Shown here: in pieces, positions 23,547 through 32,979 of the stretch
Layout of the letters: each line of letters begins with the position of its first letter
Position numbering within the stretch: position 1 is the stretch's first letter
Assembly: GCF_004117935.1 (NCBI RefSeq)
Contig: NZ_SDOY01000057.1
Coordinates: 1 to 64,000 of the forward strand
Length of the DNA: 64,000 bases
Direction: 5' to 3'
Origin: Streptomyces roseicoloratus
GTDB lineage: Bacteria; Actinomycetota; Actinomycetes; Streptomycetales; Streptomycetaceae
Position numbers and translations under genes: made by a program
Notes under the pieces: generated by a model
What the model was told of the DNA's origin: nothing
What the model saw: the letters and a program-made list of their open reading frames with translations, nothing else
The model's database searches: none

Positions 23547-24944
23547 GTGACGTCTCGAAAGCCCGATGAACACTTCGCGCGCAACTCCAGACTCCGACTC
23601 GTCCGTCCGGGGGCCCTCGCCACCGCACGAAAGGCCGTGACGACCCGGCGCACCCGCCCGGCGCCGCGGCCGCCCGAGGGGACACCGCCCCGCGCGGAAC
23701 TCGCCCACCAGGCGAGGACCGTGCTGGCCGACGCGGTACGGATCGCCCGCTGGGCCGCCGTCGAGCGGCGGGCCGAGACGGCACCACCGGACGGTGAAAC
23801 GGCCGCCGCCGCGCTCGATCTGACGCCCGGACAGGTCCGGGCCGGCTGGGACCGGGCCCGGCTCGCCGGACTCGTCGAGCTGCACGGCGACTCCGCCCGC
23901 CCCGGCTGGCGGCTGCACGCCTGGGACCGGGACGACTCCGCGGTGCTCCGCGGCTGGGTGGCCCTCTTCGACGCCTGGTCGCTCGTGCACCCGGCGCCCG
24001 AGGCCGTCGCGCCCGGCGCCGTCGCCGAGGTCGTCGAGGCCGTGCCCCAGATCCTCTCGCTGCTCCAGCTCTCCGCCGGGCCCGTCACCGTGACCGGCCT
24101 GCTCGACCTGCTCGGGCAGCGCGTCGACGAACTCCGCGAGGAGCGGTGCGAGGTCCCCGCCGCGGGCGTCCCCGCGCCCGCCGTCCCCGCCGAGCCGGTC
24201 CCCGCGGGCGAGGGCCTGCCCGCCCTGCTCGACTGGGCCCTGGAGGGCCTGGCCGCCGTCGGCGCGCTCACCCTCGGCGAGGGTGCCGACGGCCGCCACG
24301 CCACCCTCACCCCGCTCGGCAACTGGGCGGTCTGGGTCAAGCTGGAGCAGATCTGCGTGGCCGCACAGAGTCCGGCCGGCAACATCGAGCAGTCCGCCGA
24401 GGACATGCTCCGCGGCTGTGCCCGGCTCACCCCGGGACCGGCCCGTGACGAGTACCGCGCCTGGCTCGCCGCCCGCACGCTCTCCAGCGCCGTCGCGGAA
24501 CTCCTCGCCGCCGCCCGCGGCGAGGACGCCCTGCTCCGCGGCCTCGCCTTCGAGGCCCTGCGGGTGGTCGGCGCGCCCGCCGAGTCCGAGGTGCGGGCCG
24601 CCCTCGCCGAGCCCTCGCTCCGCCCGTACGCGCTGCTCTGGCTCGCCGAGTACGAGGGCGCCGACCCGGAGGAGGCACCCGGGGTGCTGACCCGAGAGGA
24701 GGCGACCTGGCTCTGGGTGGACACCGCGGCCGCCGTCGCCGACCACGGCGAGAGCGCGCTGCTCGTACGGCACCTCGACTCGGCCGTCCAGGGCACCGTC
24801 CCGGCCCTGCTCGACGAGGTCCAGGCCGTCGGCCACCCCCGCACCGTCCAGGTCCTGGTGGCGCTGGCCGCCGCCCACCCCGACCCGGCCCTGGCGAAGG
24901 CGGTCCGCAGGGCGGCCTTCCAGGTCCACACGGGCGGGTCCTGA
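23547..24944 (+). CDS. Conserved hypothetical protein
   Basis: 465-residue soluble protein that I do not recognise. It begins with a basic region (TSRKPDEHFARNSRLRLVRPG), followed by repeated helical units with Ala/Leu/Glu-rich sequence. Two stretches (GQVRAGWDRARLAGLVELHG and ALEGLAAVGALTLGEG with LTPLGNWAVW) look like winged-helix-type folds, and the last third resembles HEAT-like helical repeats (ALLRGLAFEALRVVG, VQVLVALAAAHPDPALAKAVRRAAF). GTG at 23547 has GGGAAG nine bases upstream. It ends at a long bidirectional hairpin. Confidence 0.8.
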   Translation: MTSRKPDEHFARNSRLRLVRPGALATARKAVTTRRTRPAPRPPEGTPPRAELAHQARTVLADAVRIARWAAVERRAETAPPDGETAAAALDLTPGQVRAGWDRARLAGLVELHGDSARPGWRLHAWDRDDSAVLRGWVALFDAWSLVHPAPEAVAPGAVAEVVEAVPQILSLLQLSAGPVTVTGLLDLLGQRVDELREERCEVPAAGVPAPAVPAEPVPAGEGLPALLDWALEGLAAVGALTLGEGADGRHATLTPLGNWAVWVKLEQICVAAQSPAGNIEQSAEDMLRGCARLTPGPARDEYRAWLAARTLSSAVAELLAAARGEDALLRGLAFEALRVVGAPAESEVRAALAEPSLRPYALLWLAEYEGADPEEAPGVLTREEATWLWVDTAAAVADHGESALLVRHLDSAVQGTVPALLDEVQAVGHPRTVQVLVALAAAHPDPALAKAVRRAAFQVHTGGS

Positions 24945-24956
24945 CCCTCCCCGGGC

Positions 24957-25000
24957 GGGCCCGAGCCGGGGTCGGGTCCCGGCCTCCCCGGCTCGGGCCC
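24957..25000. terminator. Bidirectional hairpin
   Basis: Perfect 15-bp arms at 24957-24971 and 24986-25000 with a 14-base loop lie between the convergent genes ending at 24944 and 25014. Confidence 0.85.
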
Positions 25001-25013
25001 GGCCCGGACGGGG

Positions 25014-25415
25014 TCAGCCCGTGACGCCGGGGACGTACGTCCCGAAGCTCCAGAAGTTGCCCTCGGTGTCGCGGGCCATGTAGTCGCGGGAGCCGTAGTC
25101 CTGGTCGGTCGGCGGCATCACGATCTCCGCGCCGGCCGCCACGGCACGCTCGTGGTGGGCGTCCACGTCGGTCACGTGGACGTACACCGCGGTGGGTCCC
25201 GCCCCGGTCATCAGCTTGTCGAACTCGCTGCCCGTGCCCTTGCTGCCGAGCATGACCTTCCCGTTGCCGTAGGAGAGCTCGGCGTGCGCCACCAGGCCGT
25301 CCTCGCCCTCGTACACGGCGTCCACGGTGAACCCGAACGCCTCCGTGAGCTGCCGGATCGCGGCCTTCGCGTCGTCGTACGTCAGTGCCGGACAGATGTC
25401 GGGGGCCTCGGCCAT
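25014..25415 (-). CDS. VOC-fold protein (glyoxalase/bleomycin-resistance superfamily)
   Basis: 133-residue single-domain VOC protein: PALTYDDAKAAIRQLTEAFGFTVDAVYEGEDG opens the first beta-alpha-beta unit, and VYVHVTDVDAHHERAVAAGAEIVMPPTDQDYGSRDYMARDTEGNFWSFGTY closes the second with the usual D..G..W ending. The metal-site residues are only partly present, so it may bind a ligand and not catalyse. ATG at 25415 has GAGGAAG upstream. It lies downstream of the zinc peptidase gene on the same strand. Confidence 0.85.
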   Translation of the reverse strand: MAEAPDICPALTYDDAKAAIRQLTEAFGFTVDAVYEGEDGLVAHAELSYGNGKVMLGSKGTGSEFDKLMTGAGPTAVYVHVTDVDAHHERAVAAGAEIVMPPTDQDYGSRDYMARDTEGNFWSFGTYVPGVTG

Positions 25416-25551
25416 CCCGATCACTTCCTCTCGTGAACGCGGTGCGTCGGTGTGACGTGGGCGTCGGTACGGCACGGCTGCCGGTGTGACGCGGATCTCG
25501 TTCCGGGCGTGCGGCCCAGTCTGGCAGCCGGGCGCCGGGGAGGCGCGGGAC

Positions 25552-26442
25552 TCACCGGAAGGTGTCGCACCGCGCCGGGTCGCCCGTGCGATAGCCCTGG
25601 CGGAACCACTGCCGCCGCTGCGCCGCCGAGCCGTGGGTCCAGGTCTCCGGGGTGACCCGGCCCTGGAAGCGCTCCTGGATCCGGTCGTCGCCCACCGCGG
25701 CCGCCGCGTCCAGGCCGTCACGGATGTCCTCGACCGAGAGCCGGGTGAGCAGCAGCCGCCCGGTCCTGTCGTCGGGCGTGGTGGTCGCGTGCCGCGCCCA
25801 CACGCCCGCGTAGCAGTCGGCCTGGAGCTCCACCCGCACCGCGTTCGAGTCCGCCCCGGTCCGCCCGTCCTGGGCGCGGGCCAGCGTGCCCATCAGGTTC
25901 TGCACGTGGTGCCCGTACTCGTGCGCCACCACGTACGCCTGGGCGAAGGGCCCGCCGGTCGCGCCGAATTTGCTGCGCAGCTCGTCGAAGAAGCCCAGGT
26001 CCAGATAGACCTGCCGGTCGCCGGGGCAGTAGAAGGGCCCGACCGCCGAGGTCGCCGTGCCGCAGGCGGTGGGCACCTGCCGGCTGAAGATCACGGTCCG
26101 CGCGGTCCCGTACCGGCCGCCGCGGCGCGCGTACTCCGCCCGCCAGTAGTCCTGCACGTTGTTGACGACCGCCACGATCCGGCAGTCCTCGCGGGTGTTG
26201 GCGTCCGAGCCCTTCCGGCAGGCCTGGTCCACCTGGGCCGCGGACGAGGACGTCGCGACCGGTTCGTCGCCGCCGGAGGACAGGCCCAGCTGTTCCGGGC
26301 CGACCCCGAAGAACAGGCCCAGGATCAGGGCGATCAGCCCGATGATTCCGCCGCCGACCGTGGCCCTGCCGCCCGGTACGCGGCTGCCCCGGACGTCCTT
26401 GACCTCCGAGGTGTCCAGGTTGGCGTCGTCGTCGAACTGCAT
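25552..26442 (-). CDS. Neutral zinc metallopeptidase (YpfJ family)
   Basis: 296-residue membrane-anchored peptidase. A short cytoplasmic N-terminus is followed by one transmembrane helix (GGGIIGLIALILGLFFGV, about residues 30-50), so the enzyme domain is extracytoplasmic. The zinc motif HEYGHH is followed by VELQADCYAGVWA, giving the third ligand, and FYCPGDRQVYLDL is the substrate-strand region. Cys residues (ACRKG, EDCRIVAV, TACGT, FYCPG) could form disulfides outside. The ATG at 26442 has GGAGGG upstream. Physiological substrate unknown. Confidence 0.88.
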   Translation of the reverse strand: MQFDDDANLDTSEVKDVRGSRVPGGRATVGGGIIGLIALILGLFFGVGPEQLGLSSGGDEPVATSSSAAQVDQACRKGSDANTREDCRIVAVVNNVQDYWRAEYARRGGRYGTARTVIFSRQVPTACGTATSAVGPFYCPGDRQVYLDLGFFDELRSKFGATGGPFAQAYVVAHEYGHHVQNLMGTLARAQDGRTGADSNAVRVELQADCYAGVWARHATTTPDDRTGRLLLTRLSVEDIRDGLDAAAAVGDDRIQERFQGRVTPETWTHGSAAQRRQWFRQGYRTGDPARCDTFR

Positions 26443-26625
26443 GGCCACCGCCCTCCGCGTCTGTGCCGAGTATCGAGCAGCACGGAGTGCTTCACCCCTT
26501 TTGCGAGGCATGCGTGGGAGGCGGGAGTTCGTGGGGGAGCATGACGGTTCGCGCCATCCGTGTGGATTGCCTCACCTGTGATCCGCGACCTAAAAGCAGT
26601 TGCAGGCGCCCGTTAGACTGGCCGC

Positions 26626-26649
26626 ATGGCCATTCTCCCCGTGCATTAG
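26626..26649 (+). CDS. Possible seven-residue leader peptide before the ABC-F gene
   Basis: ATG at 26626 encodes MAILPVH and then TAG. TAGACT at 26614-26619 is a good -10 element placed so that transcription would start at or next to the A of this ATG, giving a leaderless message. The ORF sits 58 bp before the ABC-F start. Several ABC-F genes are controlled by translated leaders. Whether this one is translated is inference. Confidence 0.35.
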   Translation: MAILPVH

Positions 26650-26707
26650 CGGCGTCGAAGCCCTTCCCCTCGTCCTTCCGCCGTTCCCACCGCCCTGGAG
26701 TCTGTCC

Positions 26708-28304
<1,597 letters not shown>

Positions 28305-28306
<2 letters not shown>

Positions 28307-28373
28307 TCCGTCCGACCAGGGACGGCGGCCCGGTGGATCATGCCCGGCTGGATCATTCGGCTCATGGGTGATC
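28305..28373. promoter_or_regulatory. Cluster of four GATC sites upstream of gbn
   Basis: GATC occurs at 28305, 28336, 28351 and 28370, four times in 69 bp, with two more at 28526 and 28617. At this base composition a GATC is expected about once per 400 bp. The next gene encodes the GATC-binding protein Gbn, so this may be an autoregulatory binding region. Confidence 0.5.
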
Positions 28374-28403
28374 CTTCATCTGAGTGAGAGCATCTCGTAC
28401 CCC

Positions 28404-28445
28404 CGGCGCGAGGCCTGCGGAATCCTTCCGGCAGGCCTCGCGCCG
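28404..28445 (+). terminator. Terminator of the ABC-F gene
   Basis: A perfect 15-bp stem (28404-28418 with 28431-28445) continues into GGAA/TTCC with one bulged base, about 100 bp beyond the ABC-F stop. The remaining DNA up to 28659 holds the gbn promoter region and no further gene. Confidence 0.8.
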
Positions 28446-28659
28446 TATGTGTTCCCCGAGGGTGGCGCTGACCTGGGACTTCCCGGCGCGGAAGGCGACG
28501 GAGCGAGCCCGGGGCCGCCCGGAACGATCGATTCCGGTCGTGTCGGCCGCTTCCGCCCGGGCCAAGCCGTCGGCACGGACCTTGTCGAATGGGTGGCCAG
28601 GACGTCCGAGAGGGGTGATCATGAGAAGTCCAGAGCGCACTTCCCATGAGGAGGCACGG

Positions 28660-28881
28660 GTGGCCGAGACTCTGAAGAAGGGCAGCCGGGTGACCGGCGC
28701 CGCGCGCGACAAGCTCGCGGCAGACCTGAAGAAGAAGTACGACTCCGGTGCGAGCATCCGGGCGCTGGCCGAGGAAACGGGCCGCTCCTACGGATTCGTC
28801 CACCGGATGCTCAGCGAGTCCGGAGTCACGCTGCGCGGACGCGGCGGAGCGACACGGGGCAAGAAGGCGGCCTCGGCCTGA
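28660..28881 (+). CDS. gbn: GATC-binding nucleoid-associated protein Gbn
   Basis: 73-residue basic DNA-binding protein. Residues about 12-60 form a helix-turn-helix (DKLAADLKKKYDSGASIRALAEETGRSYGFVHRMLSESG), followed by a Gly/Arg/Lys tail (LRGRGGATRGKKAASA). Sequence, size and position after the ABC-F gene match SCO1839 (Gbn), a small nucleoid-associated protein of Streptomyces described as binding GATC and affecting development. The start at GTG 28660 has GAGGAGG six bases upstream; an ATG at 28621 would add 13 residues but lacks such a site. Confidence 0.85.
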   Translation: MAETLKKGSRVTGAARDKLAADLKKKYDSGASIRALAEETGRSYGFVHRMLSESGVTLRGRGGATRGKKAASA

Positions 28882-28921
28882 CATCGGGGCGGCCCGACCG
28901 GGTCACCGGATCCTGCGGTGG

Positions 28922-28953
28922 CCACCCGGTCGACCGCACGGTCGACCGGGTGG
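28922..28953. terminator. 32-bp near-perfect palindrome after gbn
   Basis: Arms of 15 bp (28922-28936 and 28939-28953) are separated by CA. It lies 40 bp beyond the gbn stop and is the likely gbn terminator, although so short a loop also fits a cruciform or operator. Confidence 0.65.
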
Positions 28954-28968
28954 TTACTGTGCAGTAAC
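28953..28968. promoter_or_regulatory. Palindromic operator candidate before the enoyl-CoA hydratase
   Basis: GTTACTGTGCAGTAAC has perfect 7-bp arms around TG and sits 55 bp before the hydratase start, next to the possible -35 TTGGCA. It looks like a TetR- or GntR-type operator; the regulator is unknown. Confidence 0.5.
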
Positions 28969-29022
28969 TTGGCATCTGACACACCAGTGCTGCAGTGCTG
29001 CACCGTAACCGGGAGGCGCCCC

Positions 29023-29832
29023 ATGACCACGCTCGACGACTCCGAGCACGCAGAGCTCGTTTTCGACAAGGACGGTGTACGGCTCACCGTCGAGGACGCC
29101 GTTGCCACGGTGACCCTGACCAATCCGGCGAAGCGCAACGCCCAGTCTCCCGCTCTGTGGCGGGCGTTGACGGAGGCCGGCCGGTCACTGCCGGGCAGCG
29201 TGCGGGTCGTGGTCCTGCGCGGCGAGGGCAAGTCTTTCTCCGCCGGGCTCGACCGGCAGGCGTTCACGCCCGAGGGCTTCGACGGAGAGCCGTCCTTCCT
29301 GGAGATGGCGCGCGGGTCCGAGGCCGACCTCGACGCGCTCATCGCCGAGTACCAGGAGGCCTTCACCTGGTGGCGCCGCAGTGACATCGTCACCATCGCG
29401 GCCGTCCAGGGACACGCCATCGGCGCCGGCTTCCAGCTGGCCCTGGCCTGCGACCTGCGGGTCGTCGCCGACGACGTGCAGTTCGCCATGCGCGAGACCA
29501 GCCTGGGCCTGGTGCCGGACCTCACCGGCACGCACCCGCTCGTCTCCCTCGTGGGCTACGCCCGCGCCCTGGAGATCTGCGCGACCGGCCGCTTCGTCCA
29601 CGCCGAGGAGGCCGAGCGCATCGGCCTCGCCAACCTCGCCGTGCCCGTGGCCGAACTCGACGGCGCCGTACGCGACCTGGGCACCGCGCTGCTCGCCGCA
29701 CCGCGCTCCGCCGTCATCGAGACCAAGGCCCTGCTCCAGGGCGTCTCCGGCCGTTCGTACGAGGAGCAGCGCGTCGCCGAGCGGGCCGCGCAGGGCCGCC
29801 GGCTGCGCGACCTGGCGGGCCTCGGCGACTGA
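29023..29832 (+). CDS. Enoyl-CoA hydratase/isomerase family protein
   Basis: 269-residue crotonase-fold enzyme. The oxyanion-hole segments are RGEGKSFSAGLDRQAF (first Gly-rich loop) and VQGHAIGAGFQLALACDLRVVADDVQFAMRETSLGLVPD. In the second, the position of the usual second catalytic Glu reads PDLTGT, so true hydratase activity is not certain; isomerase or other acyl-CoA chemistry is possible. GGGAGG lies six bases before ATG 29023. Monocistronic, with a palindromic operator candidate upstream. Confidence 0.85.
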   Translation: MTTLDDSEHAELVFDKDGVRLTVEDAVATVTLTNPAKRNAQSPALWRALTEAGRSLPGSVRVVVLRGEGKSFSAGLDRQAFTPEGFDGEPSFLEMARGSEADLDALIAEYQEAFTWWRRSDIVTIAAVQGHAIGAGFQLALACDLRVVADDVQFAMRETSLGLVPDLTGTHPLVSLVGYARALEICATGRFVHAEEAERIGLANLAVPVAELDGAVRDLGTALLAAPRSAVIETKALLQGVSGRSYEEQRVAERAAQGRRLRDLAGLGD

Positions 29833-29850
29833 GCGGGCGCGCTCGGGCGC

Positions 29851-30522
29851 TCACCGCAGCTCCGACACCACCACCGTGACCGTCGTCGCCCCCGGGGCGG
29901 CGGCGGTCACGGCCGTACGGAGGGCCCGGGCCACGTCGAGCGGCCGGTGGCCGGCCGTCACCGCCACCTCGACCCGCACGTCCGCGGCCGTCCGGGTGAC
30001 CGGGCCGCCGAAGGTGTCGGTCAGGGCGGCCACGCCCGGTACCGCGAGGGCCGCGAGCGCGGCGGGATCGTCGGGAGCGGGCGGCGAGATTCCCCCGGCC
30101 GGCCCATCGAGCGCGGTGAATTCCGGAAGCGTGTCCAGAAGGTCCGTCACCCGCAGGTCCACCTCCGCCACCACCAGGCCCAGCGCGCCCTCCGCCGTGT
30201 CGAGCAGTGCCGCCCGCACCCGGTCCGCGAGCTCCGGGAGCGGGCGGCCGGCCACGGCGGCCAAGTCCAGCGTGATCCGCAGCGGGGCGGGCGGCAGCCC
30301 GCTGGGCGGCACGGGGAAGGCGTCAGGGGCGTCAGGGGCGTCCGGGGAGTTCCCTCCGCCGCCGTCCCCCGCGCGGTGTTCCGCGAGCCGGAAGCGCGGG
30401 CGCTCCGGCGCCACGCCTCGTACCCCACGGGCCGCGGCCGTCAGCGCCGCCCCTGCCGCGCGCTCCGCGATCCACGCGCCGTCCGCCGCCTCGCCGAGCG
30501 GCAACAACCGGTCCGTCGTCAT
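29851..30522 (-). CDS. Conserved protein divergent from the Asp23 cassette
   Basis: 223-residue protein. It opens MTTDRLLPLGEAADGAWIAERA, has a low-complexity middle (SPDAPDAPDAFPVPPSG) and a C-terminal part with strand-helix pattern (RVEVAVTAGHRPLDVARALRTAVTAAAPGATTVTVVV) that resembles the beta-alpha pattern of the Asp23 proteins across the divergent promoter. Such genes are sometimes labelled nucleopolyhedrovirus P10 family in Streptomyces, a name with no functional meaning. The start (ATG 30522) has GGAGGA almost touching it. Probably part of the same envelope-stress module; inferred from position. Confidence 0.75.
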   Translation of the reverse strand: MTTDRLLPLGEAADGAWIAERAAGAALTAAARGVRGVAPERPRFRLAEHRAGDGGGGNSPDAPDAPDAFPVPPSGLPPAPLRITLDLAAVAGRPLPELADRVRAALLDTAEGALGLVVAEVDLRVTDLLDTLPEFTALDGPAGGISPPAPDDPAALAALAVPGVAALTDTFGGPVTRTAADVRVEVAVTAGHRPLDVARALRTAVTAAAPGATTVTVVVSELR

Positions 30523-30615
30523 TCCTCCAGACTGCCGCATCCCCGGCGCGAGACGGGGCAAGCGACCTTAGTGTGGGTCGAACAAGGCAAAAGCCTCACG
30601 GAAGGACGGATCGCG

Positions 30616-31071
30616 ATGGCTGACAGCGCGCACTCCGACCAGCAGAACCCGGTGACCAGGCGCGGCGGCGGCGATCCCGCGTCCCGGGGCCGTACCACGA
30701 TCGCCGACGGCGTCGTCGAGAAGATCGCCGGCCTGGCCGCCCGCGATGTCGTCGGCGTCCACGCCATGGGCAGCGGGCTCTCCCGCACCCTCGGCGCCGT
30801 CCGCGACCGCGTCCCTGGCGGCGGCGGCGGCAAGTCCGGTGTCACCAGGGGCGTCAAGGCCGAGGTCGGCGAGGTGCAGACCGCGCTCGACCTGGAGATC
30901 GTCGTCGACTACGGCGTTTCCATCGCCGACGTCGCCGGCGCGGTCCGCGAGAACGTCATCGCGGCCGTCGAGCGGATGACCGGCCTCGAGGTCGTCGAGG
31001 TCAACATCGCCGTCAGCGACGTGAAGCTGCCGGAGGACGAGGAAGAGGAGCCGGAGTCGCGGCTGCAGTAG
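30616..31071 (+). CDS. Asp23/Gls24 family envelope stress protein
   Basis: 151-residue Asp23 protein. The family core runs from GRTTIADGVVEKIAGLAARDVVGVHAMG through the beta strand VQTALDLEIVVDYGVSIADVAGAVRENVIAAVERMTGLEVVEVNIAVSDV to an acidic tail (PEDEEEEPESR). In Firmicutes, Asp23 is anchored to the membrane by AmaP and protects the cell envelope. Here it heads a rightward five-gene cluster with a second Asp23-like protein and AmaP. No signal peptide, so cytoplasmic face. Confidence 0.92.
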   Translation: MADSAHSDQQNPVTRRGGGDPASRGRTTIADGVVEKIAGLAARDVVGVHAMGSGLSRTLGAVRDRVPGGGGGKSGVTRGVKAEVGEVQTALDLEIVVDYGVSIADVAGAVRENVIAAVERMTGLEVVEVNIAVSDVKLPEDEEEEPESRLQ

Positions 31072-31102
31072 CCGCTGACCCGGCCGGCGGAAAGGGCTCA
31101 AC

Positions 31103-31294
31103 ATGAGCATGGCGGTGGTCGGCCTGGTGGCCGGCATGGCGCTCGGCTTCGCCGGGTACTTCGGCGGCTTCGGTGCCTTCGTACTGGTCGCGGCACTGGG
31201 CGCGATCGGCTTCGTCGCCGGGCGCTTCCTCGACGGCGACCTGGAACCCGGCGACTTCTTCCGCGGCCGCGAGCGCGGCGACCGGCGGCGGTGA
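31103..31294 (+). CDS. Small membrane protein of the Asp23 cluster (DUF2273-like)
   Basis: 63-residue protein with two Gly/Ala-rich helices (VVGLVAGMALGFAGYFGGF and AFVLVAALGAIGFVAGRFLDG) and a charged end GDFFRGRERGDRRR. Its position between Asp23 genes and the GRFLDG motif fit the DUF2273 small integral proteins found in Asp23/AmaP operons. The stop overlaps the next start by four bases (GTGA). Confidence 0.82.
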   Translation: MSMAVVGLVAGMALGFAGYFGGFGAFVLVAALGAIGFVAGRFLDGDLEPGDFFRGRERGDRRR

Positions 31295-31665
31295 CCCGGG
31301 TGTCCGACCTGACGGCGCCGCCCGGTGACGTGGGCGCCTCCGCCCGCGGAGCGACCACGGTCGCCGACCGGGTGGTCGCCAAGATCGCGGCGAGGGCGGC
31401 CCGGGAGGCGCTGGACTCCGTCCCCCGGGACGGCCGCGGACCGCAGGCGTCGGTGGTCGTCCACCGGGACGTGGCCCGGGTCTCGGTCAGCGTCGAACTG
31501 GACTACCCCGCGGACATCGGCCGCCAGTGCGGCGCGGTGCGCGGCCGGGTCCGCCACCGGGTGGAGACCCTGGCCGGCATCGAGGTCCACGAGGTCGCCG
31601 TCCACGTCGAACGGCTGCACTCGGCCCACACGGCACACGACCGGAAGCGGGGACGCCTGAGATGA
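31291..31665 (+). CDS. Second Asp23-like protein
   Basis: 124-residue paralogue of the first Asp23 protein: ARGATTVADRVVAKIAARAAREAL, then VHRDVARVSVSVELDYPADIGRQCGAVRGRVRHRVETLAGIEVHEVAVHVERL. It lacks the acidic tail and ends in basic residues. GTG at 31291 overlaps the preceding stop, and its own stop overlaps the next ATG by four bases, so it is translationally coupled on both sides. Confidence 0.88.
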   Translation: MTRVSDLTAPPGDVGASARGATTVADRVVAKIAARAAREALDSVPRDGRGPQASVVVHRDVARVSVSVELDYPADIGRQCGAVRGRVRHRVETLAGIEVHEVAVHVERLHSAHTAHDRKRGRLR

Positions 31666-32366
31666 GCACCCAGCCGGAGCAGGGAGCCACGCCCGAACCG
31701 GAGCCCGCGCGCGAGCGGAGGAACGGGCCCGAGTCCGCGCCGGAACCCCCGCGCGAGCCGGCAGCCGCGCCCGGGTACGTGCCCGTGCTCGCCAAGGACG
31801 AGCCCGCGGAGGCGTCCCGGGCGCCCGTGCGCCGGTTCTGGGCCGTGCGGCGCGTCCCGGCGGCGGTGCTCGCCGCCGTCGTGCTCGGCGGCGCCGGACT
31901 GCTCCTCTACGACGTGGCCGCCGTACGCGCCGACCACAGCGCCATGGCCTGGCGCCGCTCCCTCGCCGACGAACTGGCCACCCGGCCGCTCGACGACCCC
32001 TGGGTGCTCGCCGGCGCGGCCGTCGCCATGGTGCTCGGGCTCTGGCTGCTGGTCCTCGCGCTCACCCCCGGGCTGCGCTCCGTGCTCCCGATGCGGCGCG
32101 AGCACGCCGACGTCCGTGCCGGTCTCGACCGCGAGGCCGCCGGCCTCGCGCTGCGCGACCGCGCCATGGAGGTCTCCGGGGTCCAGTCCGTACGGGTCAG
32201 GACCGGCCGGACCAAGGTGAACGTGCGGGCCGTCTCCCACTTCCGCGAACTCGACGAGGTCCGCGCCGACCTGGAGAGCGTCCTCGCCGGCGGCATCGAC
32301 GAACTGGGGCTCGCCCACCCGCCGGCCCTGACCGTACGGGTGGCCAGGCCGCCCAGGAAGGGGTGA
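31662..32366 (+). CDS. DUF6286-type membrane protein
   Basis: 234-residue protein. A 60-residue Pro/Glu-rich cytoplasmic N-terminus is followed by two membrane helices (VPAAVLAAVVLGGAGLLLYDV and WVLAGAAVAMVLGLWLLVLAL). The soluble C-terminus contains the beta-alpha pattern VSGVQSVRVRTGRTKVNVRAVSHFRELDEVRADL, similar to an Asp23/AmaP interaction fold. It is the fourth gene of the Asp23 cluster, overlapping its neighbour by four bases. Function unknown; probably a membrane partner of the Asp23 proteins. Confidence 0.82.
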   Translation: MSTQPEQGATPEPEPARERRNGPESAPEPPREPAAAPGYVPVLAKDEPAEASRAPVRRFWAVRRVPAAVLAAVVLGGAGLLLYDVAAVRADHSAMAWRRSLADELATRPLDDPWVLAGAAVAMVLGLWLLVLALTPGLRSVLPMRREHADVRAGLDREAAGLALRDRAMEVSGVQSVRVRTGRTKVNVRAVSHFRELDEVRADLESVLAGGIDELGLAHPPALTVRVARPPRKG

Positions 32367-32370
32367 CACG

Positions 32371-32958
32371 GTGACCCGGGTGCTGCGGCGCGTCAACCGG
32401 ATCGCGCTGGCCCTCGCCGGACTGCTGCTGCTCGTCGGCGGCGGTGCGGTGCTCGCGGCCGGCCTGGACCTGCCCGTACCGTCCTGGTGGCCCTGGTCGG
32501 GGCCCGACGACGTCCTGCTCACCCGCTCCCAGCGGCAGCACTGGCGCGACGAGAGCTGGTGGTGGCCGGTGGTCATCGCCGTGCTCGGCGTCGTCGTCCT
32601 GCTCGCCCTGTGGTGGCTGATCGCCCAGTTCCGGCGGGCCCGGCTCCGCGAGGTCCTGGTCGACAGCGGCGACGGCGAGGAGGCCGTGCTGCGCGGCCGG
32701 GCCCTGGAACACGTCCTGGAGGCCGACGCGGCCGCCCAGGAGGGCGTGGCCCGGGCCCGCGTCGCGCTCACCGGCCGCCGCACCGCGCCGCGCAGCCGTG
32801 TCGCCCTGCTCCTGGAGCCGTACGCCTCCCCGGCCGCCGCCCTGACCACGCTGTCCGCCCAGGCCCTCGGCAACGCCCGCACCTCCGCGGGCCTGTCCGC
32901 CCTGCCCACCGAGGCCCGGCTGCGCGCCGTCAAGCACCGCGCCCGCCGGGTGACGTGA
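32371..32958 (+). CDS. amaP: Alkaline shock response membrane anchor protein
   Basis: 195-residue protein with two membrane helices: IALALAGLLLLVGGGAVLAAG near residue 11 and VVIAVLGVVVLLALWWLIAQF near residue 67, separated by a Trp-rich external loop. The C-terminal domain follows the AmaP pattern (VLRGRALEHVLEADAAAQEGVARARVALTG, then LLLEPYASPAAALTTL). AmaP tethers Asp23 to the membrane in Staphylococcus. GTG start four bases after the previous stop; last gene of the cluster. Confidence 0.85.
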   Translation: MTRVLRRVNRIALALAGLLLLVGGGAVLAAGLDLPVPSWWPWSGPDDVLLTRSQRQHWRDESWWWPVVIAVLGVVVLLALWWLIAQFRRARLREVLVDSGDGEEAVLRGRALEHVLEADAAAQEGVARARVALTGRRTAPRSRVALLLEPYASPAAALTTLSAQALGNARTSAGLSALPTEARLRAVKHRARRVT

Positions 32959-32979
32959 GCGATCCGCCGGCGGTCCCGC

